Made by a program: the position numbers and the translations under genes
In this document: positions 1 to 5,700 of the stretch, piece by piece
Layout of the letters: each line of letters begins with the position of its first letter
Numbering within the stretch: the stretch's first letter is position 1
The notes under the pieces: generated by a model
Seen by the model: the letters and a program-made list of their open reading frames with translations, nothing else
Told to the model about the DNA's origin: nothing
Databases searched by the model: none
From: an uncultured Clostridium sp.
GTDB taxonomy: Bacteria > Bacillota_A > Clostridia > Lachnospirales > Lachnospiraceae
Length of the DNA stretch: 10,157 nt
Reading direction: 5' to 3'
Assembly (NCBI GenBank): GCA_947174825.1
Contig: CAMWKN010000025.1
Span: 1-10,157 of the forward strand

Positions 1-826
1 GCTTCATGTCTCCATTTAAGCCCTCTTAAAAAAAGCCGCGCCCCTACAGAGCTGCCACCAATTAATCCACTTTTCGCTTAGTATTACAGAATACCAAAGA
101 CAACTCCGGATCATAAATGTCCAACAATCGGGACAGAATTTCATTTTTTCTCCGAGGGTTTACTTCATAATAATACTGTTCTATTTTCGGGACAGTCAGT
201 TCTTTTTTCACAACCTTAATGATTTCTGGATGCTGCAAATAACGCTTCGCAATCTCCATAATCGGCTTCGGCATAGTTGCCGAAAAGAGCAAAGTCTGTC
301 TCTCCTCCGGCAGCTTTTTCAAAATCATTTCAATATCATCCCGAAAGCCCATATTTAGCATTTCATCAGCCTCGTCCAGTACAACAGACCCTACCTCTTC
401 CAGTTTCAAGGTATGACGGCGCATGTGATCCATCACACGCCCCGGCGTCCCAATAATCACCTGCACTCCACCTTTCAGAGAACGAATCTGTTTAGAAATT
501 TCCTGTCCTCCGTAAATCGGCAACACCTTGATCCCATGCAGAAATTTCGCCAAACGCCTAATTTCACCAGCAGTCTGGATCGCCAGCTCCCTGGTGGGAC
601 ACAAAACAATCGCCTGCAATTTCCGGCTGCGGGGATCCACTCTCTGCAACAGCGGAATCCCAAAGGCAGCCGTCTTGCCGGTACCAGTCTGCGCCTGACC
701 AATCATATCCTTTCCTTCCATCGCAATCGGAATCGACTGTGCCTGTATCGGGCTTGCCTGTTCAAATCCCATCTCTGTCACTGCCCGCATAATCCGGGGA
801 TCCAAACACATTTCTTCAAAATTCAT
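1..826 (-). pseudogene. DEAD-box RNA helicase, interrupted by three in-frame stops and cut by window edge
   Basis: ATP-dependent RNA helicase of the DEAD-box family (RNA unwinding, ribosome assembly or mRNA decay). From the start at 826 the open part is 254 aa: an N-terminal Q-motif region, motif I AQTGTGKT (45-52), PTREL (78-82), GG (106-107), TPGR (127-130), DEAD (151-154) and SAT (182-184), then the beginning of the second RecA lobe (LVFCNTKRKVD). TAA at 62-64 ends the frame there. The same frame continues to base 2 with family-like residues (LVAAL, GRGFF, EGL, GDMK) broken by TAG at 44-46 and TAA at 26-28. Family members usually exceed 400 aa, so motifs V and VI are missing or outside the window. 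I chose ATG 824-826 over the in-frame ATG at 838 because GAGG (833-836) sits 6 nt upstream of it. The start lies 8 nt after the DUF1622 stop, so co-transcription is likely. Decay or an error-rich sequence end are both possible. Family identity is certain. Confidence 0.85.
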
Positions 827-834
827 ATTTAACC

Positions 835-1185
835 TCATTTCTGTGAATATTCGACTTTAGAATTTCTTACGCACTTACTTTCCTCATGGATTTCCCAATG
901 AATCAGAAAGTTCAAGGCGGCACGCAAACCGATGATCCCTGCCACCACAATGATCTCCTCCCAATCCCGCACAATCACAGTACGGAGAATCTCGCTGCCC
1001 ATCTTAAATTCCAATCCTGCTGCCAAACCTTTTGCCAATGTCAATTTCATACTAGGCACCCGTTTGACATAATTGTAAAAACCCTGTATTCCCGATACCA
1101 CAATGACGCATACTCCCATCAACTCCAATATCAAGATAGAACCATTTACAATTTCCGTCAGTATCTCCTCAAATATCTCTAACAC
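835..1185 (-). CDS. DUF1622 family small membrane protein
   Basis: A 116-aa protein that matches the DUF1622 pattern: a first membrane helix (about residues 14-38) with an ELMGV core, a basic stretch, an amphipathic segment with GLAAGLEFKMGSEILRT (53-69), a WEE motif, and a second helix (about 75-96) ending in LRAALNF. The tail is charged and probably cytoplasmic. Biochemical function of the family is unknown. Start: a longer frame opens at TTG 1221 and has an internal ATG at 1200, but neither has a ribosome binding site. GTG 1183-1185 has GGAGGT at 1191-1196, 5 nt upstream, so I use it. It is followed 8 nt later by the helicase gene, whose ribosome binding site overlaps this gene's stop. No clear promoter was identified upstream. 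Family call is good; start is fairly sure. Confidence 0.8.
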   Translation of the reverse strand: MLEIFEEILTEIVNGSILILELMGVCVIVVSGIQGFYNYVKRVPSMKLTLAKGLAAGLEFKMGSEILRTVIVRDWEEIIVVAGIIGLRAALNFLIHWEIHEESKCVRNSKVEYSQK

Positions 1186-1364
1186 ACCAGACCTCCACAT
1201 CGTTAAGAAACTATCAACCAATAACGGAAGCAGTTAATGATTGACTACACCTCACTATACAACGATACAGAATATAGTTTGTCACAGAGCTATGATTTTA
1301 ATACAAAACATTTTCGGTCTAATCTAACAAACCAGACAAGCGATATGAATAGAAAATATTGACA
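1186..1364. other. Intergenic leader upstream of DUF1622, no gene
   Basis: AT-rich stretch without a credible coding frame. On the minus strand a -10-like TATAGT (1254-1259) precedes DUF1622, with GTGACA 20 nt further upstream, which is too long a spacer for a confident promoter. The -10-like box is one arm of a dyad ACTATA-N13-TATAGT (1254-1278). No riboswitch or tRNA was recognised. Confidence 0.3.
1191..1197 (-). promoter_or_regulatory. Ribosome binding site deciding the DUF1622 start
   Basis: Minus-strand TGGAGGT lies 5 nt before GTG 1183-1185. It lies downstream of the longer-frame candidate starts (TTG 1221, ATG 1200), so those are disfavoured. Confidence 0.7.
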
Positions 1365-1412
1365 AGAATAGCCGATTGCTGCGCACTTCGTGCTTCGGCA
1401 ATCGGCTATTCT
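1365..1412. repeat. Perfect 15-bp inverted repeat (hairpin 1)
   Basis: Left arm GAATAGCCGATTGC (1366-1379) and right arm GCAATCGGCTATTC (1398-1411) are exact complements; the flanking A1365/T1412 add one more pair. The 18-nt loop contains its own small stem GCAC-TTC-GTGC. On the minus strand the sequence after the stem is moderately T-rich (TTGTCAATATTTTC), so a weak terminator role for clpB is conceivable. Confidence 0.8.
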
Positions 1413-1432
1413 AACATCATAACATGATGCTA

Positions 1433-1492
1433 GGGTCAAAAGTAAATAGCAATGCGTGTTTACACGCAATTTGCTATTTACTGGCTTGACCC
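1433..1492. repeat. Long stem-loop, 25 paired positions (hairpin 2)
   Basis: Three nested perfect stems: GGGTCAA/TTGACCC (1433-1439 with 1486-1492), GTAAATAGCAA/TTGCTATTTAC (1442-1452 with 1471-1481) and TGCGTGT/ACACGCA (1453-1459 with 1462-1468) around a TT loop. They are separated by a 2/4-nt internal loop and a 2-nt AT bulge. This is far longer than chance expectation. Confidence 0.85.
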
Positions 1493-1494
1493 GC

Positions 1495-1549
1495 CAAACA
1501 CCGACATGAAGCAGATTTGCTTGCAAATATGCGGGAATGGAGGTGTTTG
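1495..1549. repeat. Nested inverted repeat (hairpin 3)
   Basis: Outer arms CAAACACC (1495-1502) and GGTGTTTG (1542-1549) are perfect. The inner arms GCAGATTTGC (1511-1520) and GCAAATATGC (1523-1532) pair at 9 of 10 positions around a TT loop. It directly abuts hairpin 2, leaving two bases between them. Confidence 0.7.
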
Positions 1550-1551
1550 TA

Positions 1552-1585
1552 GAATTGCGAAAATTGCGTAGCAATGTAGCAATTC
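1552..1585. repeat. Small nested inverted repeat (hairpin 4)
   Basis: Arms GAATTGC (1552-1558) and GCAATTC (1579-1585) enclose ATTGC-GTA-GCAAT (1563-1575). The GCAAT/ATTGC word recurs four times here and is related to the words in hairpins 1 and 2. Confidence 0.55.
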
Positions 1586-1620
1586 GTAGCATCCGTTGGA
1601 GGCAAAATACCTTTTCCCTA

Positions 1621-4197
1621 TCAGCGACAAATCAGAGTATCATCAATTACATCCAGCATAATATCTTCTCCCAGATGAACCTCTCCTCCCAATATCTTTC
1701 TTGCCAACAGGGTTTCTACATTTTTCTGCAGATACCGTTTGAGTGGTCTTGCACCAAATACCGGTTCATAGGCCTGTTCCGCAATAAAACTTTTTGCAGC
1801 ATCACTTATCGTTACATGCAATTCCTTATCTGCTAATCGTTTATTGAGATCATCCATCAGAATGTTTATGATACCACTGATATTCTGCTTCGTCAACGGC
1901 TTAAACATAATTATTTCATCCAGACGATTCAAAAATTCTGGACGGAATCCGGCTCGCAGATCCTGCATTGCCGCTTCTCTTGCCTCCTCCCGGATCTCCC
2001 CGGATTCATCAATTCCCTCTAATAAATACTGGGATCCAATGTTAGAGGTCATAATGAGAATGGTATTTTTGAAATCCACTGTTCGTCCCTGGGAATCGGT
2101 AATCCGTCCGTCATCCAATACCTGTAACAACACATTAAAAACATCCGGATGGGCTTTTTCAATCTCATCAAATAACACCACCGTATACGGCTTACGGCGT
2201 ACTGCCTCTGTCAGCTGACCGCCTTCCTCATAGCCCACATATCCTGGAGGTGCCCCAATCAGACGAGATACGGAATATTTCTCCATATATTCACTCATAT
2301 CGATCCGCACCATATTTGTCTCATCATCAAACAGGCTGGCTGCCAAAGATTTGGCAAGCTCGGTTTTCCCCACTCCGGTAGGTCCCAGGAACAAAAAGGA
2401 ACCAATTGGTTTGGATGGATCTTTAATGCCTGCCTTGGAGCGGAGAATCGCCTCTGACACCATGCGGACACCTTCCTCCTGACCGATCACACGGCGATGC
2501 AGTTCCTCTTCCAGATGCAAGGTTTTCTCCCTCTCTCCCTCCGTCAGCTTGGAAACCGGAATTCCCGTCCACCTGGAAATAATCCGGGCAATTTCTTCAT
2601 CGGTAACGCTCTCCTGTACCAAAGTACGTTCCTCAGACTTTACCCGTTCCTCCTCTGCTGCCAACTGCTTCTCCAATTCCGGCAGCTGCCCATACTGAAT
2701 TTCTGCTGCCCGGTTCAGATCGTAATTGCGTTTGGCACTTTCCATGGCAGTACGGAGTTCGTCAATTTGCTCTTTTAATTTATTGACTTTATCTACAGAG
2801 GCTTTCTCATTATCCCACTGTGCTTTCTGCTCGTTAAAGCTATCTCTTAATTCTGCCAATTCCTGCTGCAGCTCTGCCAGACGTTCCGCAGACAAACGAT
2901 CCGTTTCTTTCTTGAGAGCCGCTTCCTCAATTTCCATCTGCATAATCCGACGACGAATTTCATCTAATTCAGACGGCATACTATCCAGCTCTGTCTTAAT
3001 CATGGCACATGCCTCGTCAATGAGATCAATCGCCTTATCTGGCAGAAAACGATCAGAAATATAACGGTTCGACAAGGTTGCCGCTGCCACCAGGGATCCA
3101 TCCGTAATCTTCACACCATGATAAACCTCATAGCGGTCTTTCAGACCACGCAGAATGGAAATGGTATCCTCCACCGTAGGCTCATTCACCATAACCGGCT
3201 GGAAACGCCGTTCCAATGCTGCATCTTTTTCAATATACATACGGTATTCATCCAGGGTGGTAGCACCGATACAGTGCAGTTCTCCCCTTGCCAGCATTGG
3301 TTTTAACATATTGCCGGCATCCATGGCGCCGTCTGTCTTGCCGGCACCGACTATGGTATGCAGCTCATCAATGAACAAAATAATCTGTCCATCGCTTTTT
3401 TTCACTTCTTCCAATACAGCTTTTAAGCGTTCTTCAAATTCTCCACGATACTTCGCCCCTGCCAACAGAGCACCCATATCCAAGGCAAATATCTGCTTAT
3501 CTTTTAATCCTTCCGGTACATCTCCTCTGACGATACGCTGTGCTAAGCCCTCCACAGCTGCGGTCTTACCCACACCCGGTTCTCCGATCAATACCGGATT
3601 ATTCTTGGTTTTGCGGGAAAGAATCCGAATCACATTCCGAATCTCTGCATCCCGTCCAATCACCGGATCCATCTTGCCACTACGGGCACGTTCCACCAGA
3701 TCCTGCCCATATTTCTCCAAGGTATCATAGGTTGCTTCCGGATTATCACTGGTCACACGCTGATTGCCACGCACTTCGGATAGCACTTGCAAGAAACGCT
3801 CCCTGTCAATCTGGCAGGTCTGAAACAGATCTTTGATCTCCCGGCTAGGATGTGCCAACAGGCTGAGGAACAAATGCTCCACAGAAACATATTCGTCTCC
3901 CATCCGCTTTGCCTCATCCTCTGCATATACCAAAGTTTCATTTAAATACTTATCGATGTGAAGCTCACCGCCACTTACCTTAGGACGTTTCTGTAACAAG
4001 CCCTGAATCTGCGTCTCAAAGACTTGTGCTTCCATCCCCATCTTATCAATCAATTTGCGAATCAGGCTGTCATCCACCGTCATCATCGCCATAAGTAAAT
4101 GCTCCTCACCGATTTCCTGATGCCCATAATCCATTGCCACTTTTTCGCAAGCTTGAACAACTTCCTGTGATTTCTGTGTAAATTTGCTGATGTTCAT
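1621..4197 (-). CDS. clpB: ATP-dependent chaperone ClpB (Hsp100 disaggregase)
   Basis: Hexameric AAA+ disaggregase that threads aggregated proteins through its pore together with DnaK. The protein is 858 aa, normal for the family. Order: Clp N domain (about 1-145); NBD1 with Walker A GEPGVGKT (205-212), pore loop KYRG (249-252), Walker B IILFIDE (272-278) and arginine finger LERRF (328-332); coiled-coil M domain (about 407-522), which distinguishes ClpB from ClpC; the ISRWTGIPV linker (540-548); NBD2 with Walker A GPTGVGKT (605-612), pore loop GYVG (652-655), Walker B VVLFDE (673-678) and sensor-2 GARPLKR (815-821). All catalytic residues are present. I start at ATG 4195-4197, 8 nt after AGGAGG; a GTG at 4206 overlaps that site and is unlikely. 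Transcription begins at its own CIRCE-controlled promoter. It is followed by the palindrome cluster, with no clear terminator. Confidence 0.97.
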   Translation of the reverse strand: MNISKFTQKSQEVVQACEKVAMDYGHQEIGEEHLLMAMMTVDDSLIRKLIDKMGMEAQVFETQIQGLLQKRPKVSGGELHIDKYLNETLVYAEDEAKRMGDEYVSVEHLFLSLLAHPSREIKDLFQTCQIDRERFLQVLSEVRGNQRVTSDNPEATYDTLEKYGQDLVERARSGKMDPVIGRDAEIRNVIRILSRKTKNNPVLIGEPGVGKTAAVEGLAQRIVRGDVPEGLKDKQIFALDMGALLAGAKYRGEFEERLKAVLEEVKKSDGQIILFIDELHTIVGAGKTDGAMDAGNMLKPMLARGELHCIGATTLDEYRMYIEKDAALERRFQPVMVNEPTVEDTISILRGLKDRYEVYHGVKITDGSLVAAATLSNRYISDRFLPDKAIDLIDEACAMIKTELDSMPSELDEIRRRIMQMEIEEAALKKETDRLSAERLAELQQELAELRDSFNEQKAQWDNEKASVDKVNKLKEQIDELRTAMESAKRNYDLNRAAEIQYGQLPELEKQLAAEEERVKSEERTLVQESVTDEEIARIISRWTGIPVSKLTEGEREKTLHLEEELHRRVIGQEEGVRMVSEAILRSKAGIKDPSKPIGSFLFLGPTGVGKTELAKSLAASLFDDETNMVRIDMSEYMEKYSVSRLIGAPPGYVGYEEGGQLTEAVRRKPYTVVLFDEIEKAHPDVFNVLLQVLDDGRITDSQGRTVDFKNTILIMTSNIGSQYLLEGIDESGEIREEAREAAMQDLRAGFRPEFLNRLDEIIMFKPLTKQNISGIINILMDDLNKRLADKELHVTISDAAKSFIAEQAYEPVFGARPLKRYLQKNVETLLARKILGGEVHLGEDIMLDVIDDTLICR

Positions 4198-4203
4198 ACA
4201 CGC

Positions 4204-4211
4204 CACCTCCT
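4204..4211 (-). promoter_or_regulatory. Ribosome binding site deciding the clpB start
   Basis: AGGAGGTG on the minus strand lies the right distance before ATG 4195-4197 and physically overlaps the alternative GTG at 4204-4206, which excludes the longer start. Confidence 0.8.
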
Positions 4212-4302
4212 GACCACCAAGTAAGTAATTACATACTGCCAGTCTTGTCTTTATATCACTAAGGTGTTTCCATGTTGCTGTTAATCGCCTCAGTAATGAA
4301 AC

Positions 4303-4323
4303 TGTTACAACTATGTTATAACA
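4303..4323. promoter_or_regulatory. Imperfect dyad over the clpB -10 and start site
   Basis: TGTTACAAC (4303-4311), TAT, GTTATAACA (4315-4323) pairs at 8 of 9 positions and covers the -10 box and predicted start. It may be a second operator or may arise by chance from AT-rich promoter sequence. Confidence 0.3.
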
Positions 4324-4343
4324 TTTTTATTAGCACTCGTCAA
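4315..4343 (-). promoter_or_regulatory. Sigma-A type promoter of clpB
   Basis: Minus-strand -35 TTGACG (4338-4343) and -10 TATAAC (4315-4320) are separated by exactly 17 nt. Predicted transcription start is near 4308, giving a leader of about 110 nt. The -35 box falls inside the spacer and right half-site of the CIRCE element, so HrcA binding should block RNA polymerase directly. Confidence 0.8.
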
Positions 4344-4356
4344 GATAGAGTGCTAA
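4330..4356. promoter_or_regulatory. CIRCE element, HrcA operator
   Basis: TTAGCACTC (4330-4338), 9-nt spacer, GAGTGCTAA (4348-4356) is an exact match to the consensus CIRCE inverted repeat. Complementarity extends three more pairs outward on each side (4327-4359). CIRCE is the binding site of the heat-shock repressor HrcA, so clpB here is expected to be co-regulated with groESL and dnaK. No CtsR-type GGTCAAA heptad repeats were seen near this promoter. Confidence 0.95.
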
Positions 4357-4457
4357 TAATTTTGTATCACTATTATTCCAAGTATTCCCACTCTAAAATT
4401 AAGTACACAAAGAAACCGCCATAAAACAAATTTCTTTCCTATCTGTTTCATGACAGT

Positions 4458-4721
4458 TTACTCTGCATCATCTAATTCATCACATTCCAAAAACCAACTG
4501 GGTTTTCTGCCAGAAATTTTGGCTAATAAAAAGATCAGATCCAACGACGGTTTCTTTAAGATATTCGGTGCTTCCAACGCAGCAAGATGTTCCCTGGAAA
4601 TACCCATTTCCTCTGCTAGTTGCTCCTGCGTCAGCTTCAAATGTTTTCTACAATAGGAGATTTTGTAACCAATCTCCATATAACGTTCTTTAAATTGTTC
4701 TTGACCTAAATTTTTCTTCAT
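4458..4721 (-). CDS. XRE-family helix-turn-helix regulator
   Basis: An 87-aa single-domain DNA-binding protein of the Cro/C1-type (XRE) family. A five-helix HTH_3-like fold is readable: helix 1 around residues 17-27 (GYKISYCRKH region), helix 2 TQEQLAEEMG (31-40), and recognition helix SREHLAALE (42-50), followed by the PSLDLIFLLAKI segment (58-69) typical of the family. The tail ECDELDDAE is acidic. There is no effector or dimerisation domain, so it probably acts as a small repressor. Start ATG 4719-4721 has GAGGTG with 5 nt between; a GTG at 4725-4727 overlaps that site. It is divergent from the LytTR regulator and shares a control region containing two perfect dyads, which are candidate operators for it. 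It lies upstream of clpB on the same strand, but clpB has its own promoter. Target genes are unknown. Confidence 0.85.
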   Translation of the reverse strand: MKKNLGQEQFKERYMEIGYKISYCRKHLKLTQEQLAEEMGISREHLAALEAPNILKKPSLDLIFLLAKISGRKPSWFLECDELDDAE

Positions 4722-4778
4722 AAGCACACCTCATTATTATTATTTTATCATTTTGCAAAATTATTGAAATCTTCCACA

Positions 4779-4796
4779 GGATTACTATTGTAATCC
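4779..4796. promoter_or_regulatory. Perfect dyad GGATTAC-N4-GTAATCC, candidate operator
   Basis: Two 7-bp perfect arms around TATT, in the divergent region 58 bp upstream of the XRE gene start and just before the regulator promoter. Size and symmetry fit a dimeric HTH repressor site, for example for the adjacent XRE protein. Binding is inference. Confidence 0.45.
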
Positions 4797-4800
4797 AATG

Positions 4801-4837
4801 TGCTACAACGGTGTCTTATTAATATATAATTGTAGCA
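4801..4837. promoter_or_regulatory. Dyad TGCTACAA-N21-TTGTAGCA bracketing the regulator promoter
   Basis: Perfect 8-bp arms at 4801-4808 and 4830-4837. The left arm covers the -35 position and the right arm begins at the last base of a consensus -10 box, reaching the predicted start site. The arms are 29 bp apart start to start, close to three helical turns. This geometry fits an operator that controls the two-component genes, though a structural role is possible. Confidence 0.45.
4802..4830 (+). promoter_or_regulatory. Candidate promoter of the LytTR/GHKL operon
   Basis: Consensus -10 TATAAT (4825-4830) with GCTACA (4802-4807) 17 nt upstream as a weak -35 (3 of 6 matches). Predicted start is near 4837, giving a leader of about 78 nt. 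A weak -35 with a perfect -10 is typical of promoters helped or gated by a regulator. Confidence 0.5.
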
Positions 4838-4914
4838 TTTCCTGTTCTGACAACACTTGCATATTTATCTCGAAAACTATATTCTATATGATATAGGAAA
4901 GGATGGATGACATC

Positions 4915-5634
4915 ATGTACACGATTGGCATATGCGATGATAATGATATATTCTGTTGGGAAACGGAGAGCATTATTTTAGATTATTGCAATAAAATACA
5001 TCTGAAGATCGAAACATTGATCTTCTCATCAGGAGAAGAATTATTAGAATATTGGCATAATGGTCAACCGATTGACCTACTATTTTTAGATATTGAGCTG
5101 CAGACCACAAGCGGTATCCGAATCGGCAATGAAATTCGTCAAAATATAGCGCGTGAAAATACGCAAATCGTTTTTGTCTCTATCAAAAAAGATTATGCCA
5201 TGCAGCTATTCAAAATCAGACCACTGGATTTTCTCATCAAACCTGTTTCCTATGAAGATATTTCCAAGGTTATTGACACCTTCTGCACCTTATTTGTCAA
5301 TCTTAAGCCTTTTTATGAATACCAAACAAACAAGAGAATCCACCGCATTGATCAAAGATCCATTATCTGTATGCACAGCACTGGAAAAATCGTAACTATC
5401 ATTACTACTGATCAAAAATATAAGCATTATGGAAAGCTATCAGACTGTATGCAACAACTAAATAACAATATTTTCATTCATGTCCACAAATCCTATATCA
5501 TCAATATTAATTATGTAACGGAATACAGGGCAAATGAATTGATCCTGACAAATACCTGTCATATTCCCATCAGCCAGGCAAGACGACAATTGGTCAAAGA
5601 TTTTATATTAATGAAACAAATAGAAAACCGCTAA
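4915..5634 (+). CDS. LytTR family response regulator (AgrA-like)
   Basis: A 239-aa two-domain response regulator. The N-terminal receiver (about 1-122) has the acidic pair D8/D9, phosphoacceptor D59 in LLFLDIEL, the switch residue S89 and K109 in the FLIKP motif. The C-terminal LytTR DNA-binding domain (about 137-235) has the hallmark HVHKSYIININYV stretch (189-201) and ends in SQARRQLVKDF. Family members bind pairs of about 9-bp direct repeats and control quorum sensing, bacteriocin, virulence or autolysis genes. I start at ATG 4915 (MYTIGICDD, the usual family opening), with GGATGG 8 nt upstream, rather than the in-frame ATG at 4903 that runs through that site. The partner kinase follows after 66 nt. 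Which genes it controls cannot be read from the window. Confidence 0.93.
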   Translation: MYTIGICDDNDIFCWETESIILDYCNKIHLKIETLIFSSGEELLEYWHNGQPIDLLFLDIELQTTSGIRIGNEIRQNIARENTQIVFVSIKKDYAMQLFKIRPLDFLIKPVSYEDISKVIDTFCTLFVNLKPFYEYQTNKRIHRIDQRSIICMHSTGKIVTIITTDQKYKHYGKLSDCMQQLNNNIFIHVHKSYIININYVTEYRANELILTNTCHIPISQARRQLVKDFILMKQIENR

Positions 5635-5700
5635 ATATAACGAAAACAACATTGGATATTTTAATCTGTAAACCGGAAATACCACAGGAGACTGCAATGT

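Larger units (their letters stand above)
1365..1585. repeat. Composite cluster of inverted repeats in the clpB-DUF1622 intergenic space
   Basis: Within about 220 bp there are five palindromic units in a row: 1365-1412, 1415-1429, 1433-1492, 1495-1549 and 1552-1585. No coding frame with a ribosome binding site is present; the longest open stretch runs through the hairpins on both strands. The density and completeness of the stems suggest a REP/MITE-like non-coding repeat or a structured RNA 3' of clpB. Multi-copy status cannot be tested here. None of the stems has a convincing downstream T tract, so I do not call an intrinsic terminator. Confidence 0.6.

Noticed and set aside
1..64. Stop-codon reassignment or recoding in the helicase
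   Set aside because: TAA and TGA act as ordinary stops for the other genes here, and no recoding element is visible; decay or sequence error is simpler.
1433..1440. GGGTCAAA, similar to a CtsR heptad
   Set aside because: It is an arm of hairpin 2 downstream of clpB, not in a promoter and not tandem.
1290..1592. 100-codon minus-strand open frame downstream of clpB
   Set aside because: It runs through the palindrome cluster, has no ribosome binding site and no recognisable protein features.
3155..3730. 191-codon plus-strand open frame inside clpB
   Set aside because: Shadow of the clpB coding frame; no ribosome binding site and low-complexity Ser/Pro-rich translation.
4361..4457. Possible terminator after the XRE gene
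   Set aside because: Only short A/T-rich pairing (AAAGAAA with TTTCTTT, long loop) and no T tract on the minus strand.
4798..4896. 32-codon plus-strand open frame (MCYNGVLL...) before the response regulator
   Set aside because: No ribosome binding site, and it overlaps the predicted promoter and dyad. It is not a credible agrD-like peptide.
4877..4896. CTATAT-N8-ATATAG inverted repeat just before the response regulator ribosome binding site
   Set aside because: Only six A/T-dominated pairs in AT-rich sequence, too weak to claim translational control.
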